The notes: generated by a model from the letters alone, not told the origin. Counted from the stretch's first letter, positions 7,340-16,549 are shown. The stretch: 29,562 nt of DNA from CAZJAT01 sp964544145 (GCA_964544145.1 CAZJAT010000024.1:1-29562), one strand, 5' to 3'. Numbers and translations: made by a program.

Positions 7340-10300
7340 TTATATCATAGATTTCAAGAGTTTTGAAATATAATCAGCTTTGAATATATCTGCATTTCCC
7401 TTGATTATTATTGAAAAGGGATTCTCATATTTAATTTCAAAGGGCTGTTCCACCTGAGAAAGCAGTTTGTTTAATGTTTTTCTATCAGGAGTGTGATTTA
7501 TAAAGAAGTCGATTCTTAGGGATTCTCTCAATGTATTCACTCTTGATATCTTCGCCTTTCTGCATAATAGTTTTATTTCCTGCATATCAAATATGCCTTT
7601 TATTGGTTCCGGCATTCGTCCGTATCTGTCCCTGAATATCAGCTTTTCTGTTTCAATATCTTTTAATTCACTAATAGAAGTAATTTCTCTGTACAATTTT
7701 GTCTTACCCTTTGCAGTTAAATTGAAATTATCCGGTATAAATGTTTTCATATTTATATTGACTGATGGGTCAATTATCTCTGCCGGTTTCAATCCCTTCA
7801 ATTCATCAATAGCCTGTTTGAGAAGTTTGTAATACATGCTGAAACCTACTATTCCTATATTTCCGTGTTGTTTTGTTCCAAGCAGATTGCCTGCACCTCT
7901 TATTTCGAGATCCTTCATTGCCAATTTAAGACCGGCACCCAATGAATTATACGATTTGAATGCTGACATTCTCATTCTTGCTTTTTTACCCAATGTATCC
8001 TTGGCCGGCAGGATCACATAACAAAAAGCATCTTCATGCGATCTTCCAATTCTGCCTCTCAATTGATGCAATTGAGCAATACCGAATCGTTCACCCTGAT
8101 TTATGAACATTGTATTTGTATTGGGATTATCAATGCCTGATTCAATTATTGCAGTTGAGAGAAAAACATCAAATTTTCCATCCCAGAAATCTATCATTAT
8201 CTGTTCAAGTTCTGATGATGGTAATTGAGCATGTGCAGTTACTATTCGGGCTTCAGGTACTATTCTCTTTAATTTAATACGCACAGATTCAAGCGATTCA
8301 ATACGATTATGAACAAAATACACCTGTCCGCCTCTATTTATCTCATTAATTATTGCATTTCTTATAATATCCTCATTCCATTTAATAAGTTCTGTTTTTA
8401 CAGGTTTTCTGCCTTTTGGAGGTGTATTTATATTTGATATATCCCTTATTCCGGAAAAAACCATTTCAAGTGTTCTCGGTATCGGGGTTGCAGACATATA
8501 CAGCACATCTACATTTGTCTTTATTTCTTTTAGTTTTTCCTTCTGTCTGACACCAAATCTGTGTTCTTCATCTATGATCACAAGTCCCAAATCCTTGAAA
8601 TCTACATTCTTACTGAGCACGGCTGTTGTGCCTATAATAACATCAATTGCACCATCCTTTATCCCACTGTATATCAAATTCTTATCTCTTTTCCTAAAAC
8701 GTGACAGCATCTCCACATGAATACCGTATTCGCTGAATCTGCTGCTTAATGTCCTGTAATGCTGTTCAGCCAGTATTGTTGTAGGCACAATAATCACTGC
8801 CTGCTTGTTTCCCAAAATGCATTTGAATATGGCTCTTGCTGCAACCTCTGTTTTCCCGAATCCCACCTCACCGCACACCAAGCGTTCCATTGCTTTTGGT
8901 AATATCATATCATTTTTTACATCCTCTATGGCCTTTATCTGATCCCTTGTTTCCTGAAATGGGAATTGTTCTTCCATCTCAATCTGCATATCATTATCCT
9001 CAGGAAATGATATACCTTCTGCTATTTCCCTTTCAGCATAAATCCTTATCAGTTCACCGGCAATATTCTTCAGGGATTTATAGACCTTATTCTTTTTCTT
9101 GGAGAACTGTTCCCTGGAAAGAGGAGATAATGGAATATTGGAATCATTCATTGAATGATATTTATCTATAAGATGTATTTGATCCACCGGTACATAGAGC
9201 TTATCATTATCCCTATATAGTATTTTCAGACAATCTGTCTGCCTCTTACCTAGTGATATTCTCTCAATCTCCTTGAAGCGTCCAATGCCGTAAATCTGAT
9301 GTACCACAAGATCTCCGGGTTCCAAATCATCTATACTCTCTATAAGCGATAAAGGCATATCAGCATATTCAGGATTTCCTGTATATCTCTTTTTCGAAAA
9401 TAAATCAAATTCATTAATGCAGATAAATCTATTCTTATGATCAATAAATGACATATAGAGAGATCCTTTAAGCACAGTTACCCTGTCTTTAAAAAGAATA
9501 TTTACTCTTTTTCTGTCATAATCATTGTCTGAAAACACATATACATCATAATCACTGTAACCGTCCAGCATTGATTTAAAATCATTTACAGTATGTCCCC
9601 TGAATGTCAGATTCTCATATTTTGACGAATCTGAAAATTCCATTCTCAGTTCAGTAAAATCATATATGACATACTCTTTGAAAAACTCATCAAAGGATAG
9701 TATCCCATCTTTAATCTCATCTGCAATTATGAAACGATTAATATTATTCAGCGATCTCTGTGAATTTATATCAAATATTCTTATGCTCTCTATCTCGTCA
9801 TCAAACAGCTCCACTCTCACAGGTTCAGATATAAAACCATATATATCAATAATAAATCCCCTGATGGCATATTCTCCCCTTTCACCGACATTCTCCACTC
9901 TCTCAAAACCTCTGTTATCAAGCACATCAGCAATCTTATCTGTGTCTACTTGTGTTTTTGCAGTTAAAATTATGCCGCCTGATTCAATATCCTCATGAGA
10001 AGGAAATGTTTTCTCCATTAGCTCCCTGCTGCATATAATTGAGTATCCGTTCATATATATATATTTGATAATATCATTGAAACCCATATTATCTGCCCCG
10101 CTGATAAGATAATAATCAGAGCACATCCATTGAAGAGAATTATAAAGTATTTCCGCCTCTTCATCACTGTCTGTAATTATGACTTGTTTACCATCTGTAA
10201 GGATGTGTGCATTAATTGCATAGGGCAGCAGCCCAGACGGCATATCTGAAAATTCAGCCTGGGGATTTACAAGTAAATTGATTATATTTTTTTTATCCAT
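7340..10300 (-). CDS. mfd: Transcription-repair coupling factor Mfd
   Basis: DNA translocase that removes RNA polymerase stalled at lesions and recruits UvrA. Domains in order: a shortened UvrB-homology region (about 20-210, with RGEYAIRGFIIDIYG and FDDEIESIRIFD); a middle domain; the RNA-polymerase-interacting CarD-like domain (about 325-385, starting EPGDLVVHQIYGIGRF); RecG-like translocase lobes with Walker A GEVGFGKTE (about 476-484), DEEH (about 575), SATPIPRT, QLRGRIGR and the translocation motif region DLEIRGAGNLLG; and a C-terminal TRCF domain ending at 986. E. coli Mfd has 1148 residues with its RNA-polymerase-interacting domain near 480, so about 150 residues are missing before that domain. 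The ATG at 10300 has no clear ribosome site and lies 35 bases from a divergent gene. The next methionine, residue 20 (10243), is an alternative start. First gene of the foldase/pdxA operon. Confidence 0.96.
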   Translation of the reverse strand: MDKKNIINLLVNPQAEFSDMPSGLLPYAINAHILTDGKQVIITDSDEEAEILYNSLQWMCSDYYLISGADNMGFNDIIKYIYMNGYSIICSRELMEKTFPSHEDIESGGIILTAKTQVDTDKIADVLDNRGFERVENVGERGEYAIRGFIIDIYGFISEPVRVELFDDEIESIRIFDINSQRSLNNINRFIIADEIKDGILSFDEFFKEYVIYDFTELRMEFSDSSKYENLTFRGHTVNDFKSMLDGYSDYDVYVFSDNDYDRKRVNILFKDRVTVLKGSLYMSFIDHKNRFICINEFDLFSKKRYTGNPEYADMPLSLIESIDDLEPGDLVVHQIYGIGRFKEIERISLGKRQTDCLKILYRDNDKLYVPVDQIHLIDKYHSMNDSNIPLSPLSREQFSKKKNKVYKSLKNIAGELIRIYAEREIAEGISFPEDNDMQIEMEEQFPFQETRDQIKAIEDVKNDMILPKAMERLVCGEVGFGKTEVAARAIFKCILGNKQAVIIVPTTILAEQHYRTLSSRFSEYGIHVEMLSRFRKRDKNLIYSGIKDGAIDVIIGTTAVLSKNVDFKDLGLVIIDEEHRFGVRQKEKLKEIKTNVDVLYMSATPIPRTLEMVFSGIRDISNINTPPKGRKPVKTELIKWNEDIIRNAIINEINRGGQVYFVHNRIESLESVRIKLKRIVPEARIVTAHAQLPSSELEQIMIDFWDGKFDVFLSTAIIESGIDNPNTNTMFINQGERFGIAQLHQLRGRIGRSHEDAFCYVILPAKDTLGKKARMRMSAFKSYNSLGAGLKLAMKDLEIRGAGNLLGTKQHGNIGIVGFSMYYKLLKQAIDELKGLKPAEIIDPSVNINMKTFIPDNFNLTAKGKTKLYREITSISELKDIETEKLIFRDRYGRMPEPIKGIFDMQEIKLLCRKAKISRVNTLRESLRIDFFINHTPDRKTLNKLLSQVEQPFEIKYENPFSIIIKGNADIFKADYISKLLKSMI

Positions 10301-10308
10301 ATTGACAA
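10281..10308 (-). promoter_or_regulatory. Possible mfd promoter overlapping the annotated start
   Basis: On the minus strand TTGTCA (10303-10308) and TATAAT (10281-10286) are 16 bp apart. Used as a promoter, it would start transcription near 10275, inside the first codons of the mfd frame, favouring initiation at Met20 (10243). No good ribosome site precedes either methionine, so this is only a candidate. Confidence 0.35.
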
Positions 10309-10335
10309 TTGATTATTTTGAATTAAAGTTTAATT

Positions 10336-10779
10336 ATGAAAAAGTATATATATATAATTATCATATTTATATTTATAGTTTCAGGATGCTTCCTGTCAAG
10401 CCCCGCGTATAATACTGTCATCAATTTTCATGGTCTGGATTTTTCAACATTAATGGTTAATGATGAAATTGACATATCTTTGAGCAGGGTTAACCCTGTT
10501 AATGGTCAAATAAGTGATTCATTCTATTATTTTCATGTTTATGATGAACCTGAATATTTAAATATCAAGGATATGGGACCTGAAACATTTAATTTTATTG
10601 ACAGGATTTCCCCTTCATTCCCCTGGGATTCATTCGCATTTGTACATACAAATCATCTGTATGTTGTTAAATGCAGAGATGGCTTTGCCAAATTTAAGGT
10701 CATATCCGTATATGGCAGCAATCTGTATGATACAGAGGTACAGATTTTCTATGAATTCACTTCTGATTCCACATTCTAA
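10336..10779 (+). CDS. Small lipoprotein of unknown function
   Basis: A 147-aa protein with a clear lipoprotein signal: MKKYIYIIIIFIFIVSGC, lipobox V-S-G-C (Cys18). The mature part is rich in aromatic and aspartate residues and has alternating patterns typical of a beta-sandwich (for example INFHGLDFST, FYYFHVYDEPEYLNI, HLYVVKCRDGFAKFKVISVYG). I recognise no family. It is divergent from mfd and 16 bases upstream of the M28 peptidase gene on the same strand, so the two are probably co-transcribed; it could act with the secreted peptidase at the cell surface. No strong ribosome site precedes the ATG at 10336, but the signal peptide fixes the start. Confidence 0.75.
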   Translation: MKKYIYIIIIFIFIVSGCFLSSPAYNTVINFHGLDFSTLMVNDEIDISLSRVNPVNGQISDSFYYFHVYDEPEYLNIKDMGPETFNFIDRISPSFPWDSFAFVHTNHLYVVKCRDGFAKFKVISVYGSNLYDTEVQIFYEFTSDSTF

Positions 10780-10795
10780 CACAAGGAGTTTCCCA

Positions 10796-13558
10796 ATGCG
10801 CATATTTTTTATTATACTATTGATTATTGCTGCCTCAGCAGTATCTGCTGAATATTTAACCATCACAGATGATTATAATGACAATAATCCCCTCTATCAC
10901 AGCATAGGGAACATGCACATATCCATCACTGAGGATTATGATGCAGCTGCGCTGACTAGCACAATATATGATGAAAATGCATGTTATTATATGATGATTG
11001 TGAATAACAGCAATTATTCAATCCCTGAGTCCTCTGTAATATACAGGGATTACGAAAATAATTCAATCATATTTCTGGATAAAGGCAATATCAATATAGG
11101 AAAAGGAAATGAAATAACCCGTCTCTTCTTTAACCATATAGTAGAATACAGCGATTATGATGTGAAACAGTATACTAAACCCTATAAGACTGAATATTCA
11201 TTCCTAGACTCTATTGCAGATTATATTGATGCAGACAGTATATATAATACTGTAGCTGTATTAAGCGGTGAATGGTCATATCCATCCGGGTATTATAATT
11301 ATTCAAGATTCACCGGACAACCCGGCAATGACACTGCTGCAAATTATCTGTTCACGAAATTTCAGACATACGGACTTGACAGTGTTTTTTATCATGAATT
11401 TTCAGATGAATTTCCCACATTCATGGGGGGCGGCGCTCTTACATCAAAGAATGTCATTGCTCTTAAAAAGGGCAATGGAAATTCTGATGGAATTATTGTG
11501 GTTGGCGCACATTTTGATGATGTGTCTGAGCCATATAATGATAAAGCATCCAATTCACCCGGTGCCGATGACAATGCTTCAGGTATTGCGGGTGTTTTGG
11601 AAATAGCGCGTATATTCAATACCATTGAATCAGACAGGGATATATATTTTGTATGTTTCTCCGGAGAAGAGGAGGGATTATATGGTTCATATTATTTTGT
11701 GTATGATTTTATAGATTCAAATAATTTAGATGTATTTGCAATGATAAATATGGATATGATTGCATATACAACCGGTTTATATAAGCTGACACTTTACGGA
11801 CAGCCCATGTCTTCACCGCTGAAGAATCTGTACAGTGATATTGCATCCAATATCACCTCTCTTGATATTGTCATGGGAGGTTCCAGTTCGGGGTCAGACC
11901 ATTATTATTTTGAGCAGGCAGGATATAAGGCTGTATTTGGAATTGAAACTGAATTTTCCCCTGTTTATCATACATATGCGGATTCAATATCATATATGAC
12001 AAATGACTTCATGAGAGAAGTTATCAGGGCATCAGCAGGAACATGCTATGAGGTTATGAATATGCCGTCTATAGTTGAGGATATCGCTCTAATTGACAAT
12101 GGCGACTCGTCTGTAACTGTACAGTGGTCAAAAATTGGTGATACTGACATTAATAAATACAGGGTTCATTACAATGGCATATACAGTGATGCGGGTGACA
12201 CCAGCCGGATGACAATAAGCTCATTAAAGCCGGATACATTGTATACCTTTTATGTAACTGCATTTGATAATGATGATCTTGAAGGATTTTACAATGAGAC
12301 AGATACCATTACACCATCATTTATTCCGCATTCAACAGAGATAATGGATATCAGCAGCGATAGTCTCAATGTATATCTCTCTATCAAGCCGGTTAAAATA
12401 AGTGATTTCAATTATTTTAATATTTACCGTTCTCAGAATGATGAGAATAATTTTATTCTGATTGATCAGACAAGTGATACATCCTTTTCAGACACAAGCA
12501 TTCATGACAATAGTATATATTATTACTGTGTATCTGTGGTTGACAATGATAGCAATGAAAGCCCATTGTCTTCATCAAAGAATATTAGAATTATCACATT
12601 GAATGAATTCATACTTGTTCTTGATGAAACAAATAACAGTGCTGCAATACCTGACAGTAAAACAGATGCATTCTATGATTCCGTATTTGCATTATACACA
12701 CATAGAACAATTGACTGTGACAATCTGGATAATATCGGCATAACACAGATAGGCGATTATAAGATAACAGTGTATATAGATGATGATTTAAATAACAGTA
12801 AAATGAATATTGGGCATTTTGCCGATTATATACACAATGGAGGCAAACTAATCATATTCGGCTGGGACATAGGTTCAGTTCTGTTAAGCAGTCCGGACTC
12901 ATTTCCCGCATTCTCTAATTCAGGCAAGACTGCTTATGATGATTTCGGCATATTCATGTATAATCGAGAGCAGTCATTTGATATGTCCTATTTACTTTAT
13001 AATGACGGTGTAATAACAGATTCAATCTACTTTGAAGCTGACAAGCTTCCAAGAGGATCTGGAGGAAAACTAAATTATGGTGGAATATTTATGCTTAAAG
13101 CAGGATTCTCGGAATTAGGTAAATATATATCTGCTTCAGCAGATACATCATTTAACGGCAAAACAGCACTCTTTATGAATGAAGACACAAGCCTTATATT
13201 GGCTGACATACCGCTTTATCCTGTCAATCTTGCTGATGCACAGCATCTTGTTTCATATTTAATGGAAAAAATGGGATGCTATGCAGGTATGGAGAATAAT
13301 GTGAAATCCAAATCTATGAGCATTTCCAAGATTAATTCACAATATATAAGTATTCTACTCTCCGGTTTCAATAGCAATTATATGGAGATTGATATGTATG
13401 ACATTAATGGAAGGAAAACAGCAAATCTATTTAAGGGTATTATAAATTCGGAGTCATGGATATTGGATAATGAATTAGAGATTCCATCAGGTATCTATTT
13501 TATTCATGCACACTCAGACAGATTCAGTCAAACAGAAAAAATGATAATGATGCAATAA
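10796..13558 (+). CDS. Secreted M28-family zinc peptidase, FN3 domains, T9SS-like tail
   Basis: A 920-aa exported peptidase, probably an aminopeptidase. The frame is open further upstream, but AAGGAG (10783-10788) and an immediate signal peptide (MRIFFIILLIIAASAVSA) fix the start at 10796. The M28 domain spans about 190-415. Expected zinc ligands are H239 (GAHFDD), D259 (ADDNASG), E292/E293 (SGEEEG), D320 (NMDMIAY) and H392 (VYHTYAD); the spacings match the Vibrio aminopeptidase pattern. Two fibronectin type III domains follow (about 422-505 and 512-595). A segment at about 602-760 looks like a class I amidotransferase-type fold (ITVYIDDDL, GGKLIIFGWD) without evident catalytic residues. Residues about 842-920 resemble a T9SS type A sorting domain: IDMYDINGRK, then PSGIYFIHA, then a basic/hydrophobic end. 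Likely role: degrading extracellular peptides at the cell surface. The peptidase call is strong; secretion by T9SS is inferred. Confidence 0.9.
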   Translation: MRIFFIILLIIAASAVSAEYLTITDDYNDNNPLYHSIGNMHISITEDYDAAALTSTIYDENACYYMMIVNNSNYSIPESSVIYRDYENNSIIFLDKGNINIGKGNEITRLFFNHIVEYSDYDVKQYTKPYKTEYSFLDSIADYIDADSIYNTVAVLSGEWSYPSGYYNYSRFTGQPGNDTAANYLFTKFQTYGLDSVFYHEFSDEFPTFMGGGALTSKNVIALKKGNGNSDGIIVVGAHFDDVSEPYNDKASNSPGADDNASGIAGVLEIARIFNTIESDRDIYFVCFSGEEEGLYGSYYFVYDFIDSNNLDVFAMINMDMIAYTTGLYKLTLYGQPMSSPLKNLYSDIASNITSLDIVMGGSSSGSDHYYFEQAGYKAVFGIETEFSPVYHTYADSISYMTNDFMREVIRASAGTCYEVMNMPSIVEDIALIDNGDSSVTVQWSKIGDTDINKYRVHYNGIYSDAGDTSRMTISSLKPDTLYTFYVTAFDNDDLEGFYNETDTITPSFIPHSTEIMDISSDSLNVYLSIKPVKISDFNYFNIYRSQNDENNFILIDQTSDTSFSDTSIHDNSIYYYCVSVVDNDSNESPLSSSKNIRIITLNEFILVLDETNNSAAIPDSKTDAFYDSVFALYTHRTIDCDNLDNIGITQIGDYKITVYIDDDLNNSKMNIGHFADYIHNGGKLIIFGWDIGSVLLSSPDSFPAFSNSGKTAYDDFGIFMYNREQSFDMSYLLYNDGVITDSIYFEADKLPRGSGGKLNYGGIFMLKAGFSELGKYISASADTSFNGKTALFMNEDTSLILADIPLYPVNLADAQHLVSYLMEKMGCYAGMENNVKSKSMSISKINSQYISILLSGFNSNYMEIDMYDINGRKTANLFKGIINSESWILDNELEIPSGIYFIHAHSDRFSQTEKMIMMQ

Positions 13559-13585
13559 AAAAAGGGGCTTAAAGCCCCTTTTTTT
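13559..13585. terminator. Bidirectional intrinsic terminator
   Basis: AAAAAGGGGC (13559-13568), loop TTAAA, GCCCCTTTTT (13574-13583), then more T. It lies between two convergent genes and serves both; the stop of the minus-strand lipoprotein (13584-13586) abuts it. The design is the same as the hairpin at 2591-2620. Confidence 0.92.
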
Positions 13586-14831
13586 AATAATATCCTACGT
13601 AGTCATCACCTGATGTATAATATTTTCTGAACGGATCATATACTTCACCGCCTATATAACTCCAATTGTTATCAAGCATAAATCCGGCATCATCCTTAAC
13701 ACCGGTCTTAACAACAACCTTTAATGTATAGCCAAGTGAATTATCATAATTTGTTAATGAATAGAGTACTCCCTGAGCATCATCTGAAAGAATGATCTCT
13801 CCTGGAATATAATAATCCTCTGATGCGCCGCCAAGATAATATACAAGAATATTATCATTGGTAAGTGTTGTTACATCTAAAGTGTCATCAAAGAATATCT
13901 CAAGATAATCATTATTAACCGCTACTCCAGTAACATGAAGCGGTACATCATCTTCTGTCGGGTCATCATCCCTTGTCATGAAATAGTATGTGAAATCTTC
14001 AGGTGTATCTGTTATATATTCCATGTTGTAAGGTATCATGACATTGCCGGCTGAATCTGTTATCTCTGCGCATGTCAGTGTTACATAGAACATTGACATA
14101 TCATCAATGTCATCCATCATAAACTGATATGTTTCCTTATCCCAACTCATCCAGACCAATGTGTCATTATTCATTCTGTCACCTGAGTCATCATATAAGC
14201 CGATATTTTCTACAACTGATGCTGAATCCATTGGCTCATCAAAATCAACCCAGAATTGTCCATTTGTACTTACATTGCCCCATGTGGGTCCGAAATCCCA
14301 GAGATACGGATGTGTGTAATCCTTGAAATCCTGCCATCCTGTACCTGTGTAATATGTGAGCATAATGTCATCATAGGGTGAACCATCATTGATTCCATTG
14401 CCGTTTCCGTCAAGGAAATCACCGTTTTCACTTACAATGTCATCTGCCTGAAGACGCAGCATATAAGCCCCATCATCATCAAATGTTGCTGCTATTTTAA
14501 CCCTGTTGAATTCCTTCTGATATTCAATTGTAAAATCAGAAATGCTTGCTGCATTGTTTTCCTCAGTTAATTCAAATCCGGTTTCTGTTACAACAGCATC
14601 AGTAAGGAATCTGTCAAATACGATATAAATAATCTCCTGAATGTCATTTTCATTCGGATCATTATCTGTAAGTGCAGAACCGCTTGCCGGTGTGACACTT
14701 GTGAGACCCAATACATTCATGCTGCTTGTTCCTGCTTCCAATGCATTATTTGTATCAATGGAGGCAGATGGTGCAAATGTACATCCGGCTATGAGTAACA
14801 GGATAAATGGTATTATTAAATACTTCTTCAT
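13584..14831 (-). CDS. Lipoprotein with SbsA/Big_5-type Ig-like domains
   Basis: A 415-aa surface or periplasmic lipoprotein. The start at 14831 is set by a strong ribosome site, AAGGAGGA (14836-14843), and by the signal MKKYLIIPFILLLIAGC (lipobox I-A-G-C, Cys17). About residues 40-130 form an Ig-like domain of the SbsA/Big_5 type: SVTPASGSAL, IYIVFDRFLTDAVV, GAYMLRLQADDIVSENGDFLDGNG. Similar phrases recur at about 180-280 (FWVDFDEPMDSASV, YVTLTCAEITDSAGNVM) and about 300-400 (VNNDYLEIFFDDTLDVTTL, YTLKVVVKTGVKDDAGFML), so three tandem domains are likely. The protein is acidic and Asp-rich; calcium binding is possible. It lies 10 bases after the barrel gene, so the two are almost certainly co-transcribed, and the lipoprotein may work at the surface with that barrel. 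Confidence 0.82.
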   Translation of the reverse strand: MKKYLIIPFILLLIAGCTFAPSASIDTNNALEAGTSSMNVLGLTSVTPASGSALTDNDPNENDIQEIIYIVFDRFLTDAVVTETGFELTEENNAASISDFTIEYQKEFNRVKIAATFDDDGAYMLRLQADDIVSENGDFLDGNGNGINDGSPYDDIMLTYYTGTGWQDFKDYTHPYLWDFGPTWGNVSTNGQFWVDFDEPMDSASVVENIGLYDDSGDRMNNDTLVWMSWDKETYQFMMDDIDDMSMFYVTLTCAEITDSAGNVMIPYNMEYITDTPEDFTYYFMTRDDDPTEDDVPLHVTGVAVNNDYLEIFFDDTLDVTTLTNDNILVYYLGGASEDYYIPGEIILSDDAQGVLYSLTNYDNSLGYTLKVVVKTGVKDDAGFMLDNNWSYIGGEVYDPFRKYYTSGDDYVGYY

Positions 14832-14841
14832 GTTATCCTCC

Positions 14842-16467
14842 TTAGAAGATTTTCGCATTAGCTGAAACGCGCCAGCCTGTGAGATCTGTTAAATTGGAAA
14901 ATCCCATAATATCTACAGAGAAGTCATCCGTTACATTCCAGCCCAGGCCGTAATAATAATTGGTGTATTTTGAGAATGCATGATAATCATCTTCTCCATC
15001 CATTCTCATTGTGGGATCATCAACAATCCATTCTGTTATAACACCGTCTCCCGTTGTATTGATTGCTGTTATAGGTGTAACTGCAGTATATTTCATACTA
15101 TTATGGCTATACTGCCAGGTGAATGTGGTGTTTGCTCCCAATCTGAAACAGAGTGAATTGTTTGCAAAGAATTCCACTCCAACAGGCAGATATATACTGT
15201 GATAGAGTCTATTATATATATCTTCTATTGCATAGGAACCTGATTCCTCATATACATAGTCTCCGCCATCTGCAACACCGTCTCCATCATCATATTGTTC
15301 AACATAATGGCCGTATGAATTGCCTATGATGTTTTCGGCAAATGTACTCATTGAGAATCTTGCTCCAACTCCGAATTGAACCTTTTCCATCTTCTTGACA
15401 AATTTCATGCGTGCAGATACGAACTGAGCATTCGATTCATAGTATGATAATGTTCCCTGCGTTGTCAATGTATCAAAGATTTCATTTGTCCAATTATTGA
15501 ATGCTGTGGGTTCTGTCTCAAAACTCCAGAAATATTCATCTGCTGAATATGTGTCTGTTTGAGGTATCATTGAATAGGTGTAGCCTGCTTCAAATTCACC
15601 AATATAATCATCTGTATTCTTTCTTAATGTGAAGAATCCGCCAAAATCCATTGAATTCACCATATAATGTTCATAAAACTCATCAATCTCATCATATGTT
15701 GAAACAAAAGTTGCATTTGGTGATCTGTCTTCAGCTATTGTATCCAATTCTGTTTCATAATCATCTGATGTTCCGGGTTCATAGAACACATTAACTCCAA
15801 ACTCCATTTCATTCAGCGGTTGGAAGAATGAGAGAAGGAATCTCTGTTCTACACTGCTTGAGTGATAATCATAATAATAGCCTTCATAATAATTATAGAG
15901 CCAGTCATTGAATTCAATATTATATTCATTATATTCATTGACGAAATCATAGAACTCATGATACTGATCTTCATCCCTATAATAGGAAAATCCGAATCTC
16001 ATTGTCTCCATGTCACCATATGTCAATGCTCCGTATGTTTCCTCTGATGAAAGTGTATAGAAATCATCATCTATCAAACTGTCAGTGCTATGAAAATCAT
16101 ATTCTGTGTTGCCAACCAAATCTTCATAATAATTATCTATACCATTGAACATCCATCTTGACATATTTCCATTGGATCTGTGTAAAACAGCTACATGGAA
16201 GAGGTCATAATTGAATTTGCCTCCGATAAGATAATTGGATGAACTGAATGGACTCAATAATGATTCAGTTCCGCCAGTAAAGTTAGAGAGATTGGTATAT
16301 ACATTGAAACCATCAACATAAACCATTTCTCCGGGTACCAGAATGTACTCAATATCCCCATCCAGTATACCTGCCGTTGACAGGGATCTGAATGAACTGA
16401 ACTGTGCAAACACAGAAACAGTAAGTAAGAGTACTGCGAAAACAATCAGTGTTTTCTTCAGATTCAT
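14842..16467 (-). CDS. Predicted outer-membrane beta-barrel protein
   Basis: A 541-aa protein of no family I recognise. It starts with a signal peptide (MNLKKTLIVFAVLLLTVSVFA, cleavage before Q) and ends in phenylalanine (SANAKIF), the classic last residue of outer-membrane barrels. The sequence alternates aromatic/hydrophobic and polar residues throughout (for example FHVAVLHRSNGNMSRWMF, FLLSFFQPLNEMEFGVNVFY, CFRLGANTTFTWQYSHN) and has very acidic, Tyr-rich loops (such as around residues 190-210), as in porin-like or FadL/PorV-like barrels. AAGGAGGA (16471-16478) precedes the ATG. Its first codon overlaps the stop of a 20-codon leader ORF, and a near-perfect promoter lies just upstream, so the gene is probably highly expressed. 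First substantial gene of a two-gene unit with the Ig-like lipoprotein. A transport or attachment role is inference. Confidence 0.8.
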   Translation of the reverse strand: MNLKKTLIVFAVLLLTVSVFAQFSSFRSLSTAGILDGDIEYILVPGEMVYVDGFNVYTNLSNFTGGTESLLSPFSSSNYLIGGKFNYDLFHVAVLHRSNGNMSRWMFNGIDNYYEDLVGNTEYDFHSTDSLIDDDFYTLSSEETYGALTYGDMETMRFGFSYYRDEDQYHEFYDFVNEYNEYNIEFNDWLYNYYEGYYYDYHSSSVEQRFLLSFFQPLNEMEFGVNVFYEPGTSDDYETELDTIAEDRSPNATFVSTYDEIDEFYEHYMVNSMDFGGFFTLRKNTDDYIGEFEAGYTYSMIPQTDTYSADEYFWSFETEPTAFNNWTNEIFDTLTTQGTLSYYESNAQFVSARMKFVKKMEKVQFGVGARFSMSTFAENIIGNSYGHYVEQYDDGDGVADGGDYVYEESGSYAIEDIYNRLYHSIYLPVGVEFFANNSLCFRLGANTTFTWQYSHNSMKYTAVTPITAINTTGDGVITEWIVDDPTMRMDGEDDYHAFSKYTNYYYGLGWNVTDDFSVDIMGFSNLTDLTGWRVSANAKIF

Positions 16468-16526
16468 AACTCCTCCTTTAAATTAAAATTGAACTTTTCC
16501 TCTTCAAACACAGTTCTCATTTCCAT
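16464..16526 (-). CDS. Short leader ORF coupled to the barrel gene
   Basis: The minus strand reads AAGGAGG (16530-16536), then an ATG at 16526 opening a frame that encodes MEMRTVFEEEKFNFNLKEEL and stops with TGA at 16466-16464. The stop overlaps the barrel gene's ATG in an ATGA arrangement. The barrel gene's own ribosome site is made by the leader's last codons (Lys-Glu-Glu). The second in-frame ATG (16520) is better spaced from the AAGGAGG, giving an 18-residue peptide. The peptide is charged, has no signal sequence and no recognised relative. The strong ribosome site, exact ATGA coupling and position right after a consensus promoter favour a translated leader, possibly a translational-coupling or attenuation device. 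The AAGGAGG could instead be an extra enhancer in a plain leader. Confidence 0.6.
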   Translation of the reverse strand: MEMRTVFEEEKFNFNLKEEL

Positions 16527-16549
16527 TTACCTCCTTTTTAACAATATTT

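Noticed and set aside
10598..10795. Extended N-terminus of the M28 peptidase
   Set aside because: This stretch overlaps the small lipoprotein gene in another frame; AAGGAG plus a signal peptide mark 10796 as the start.
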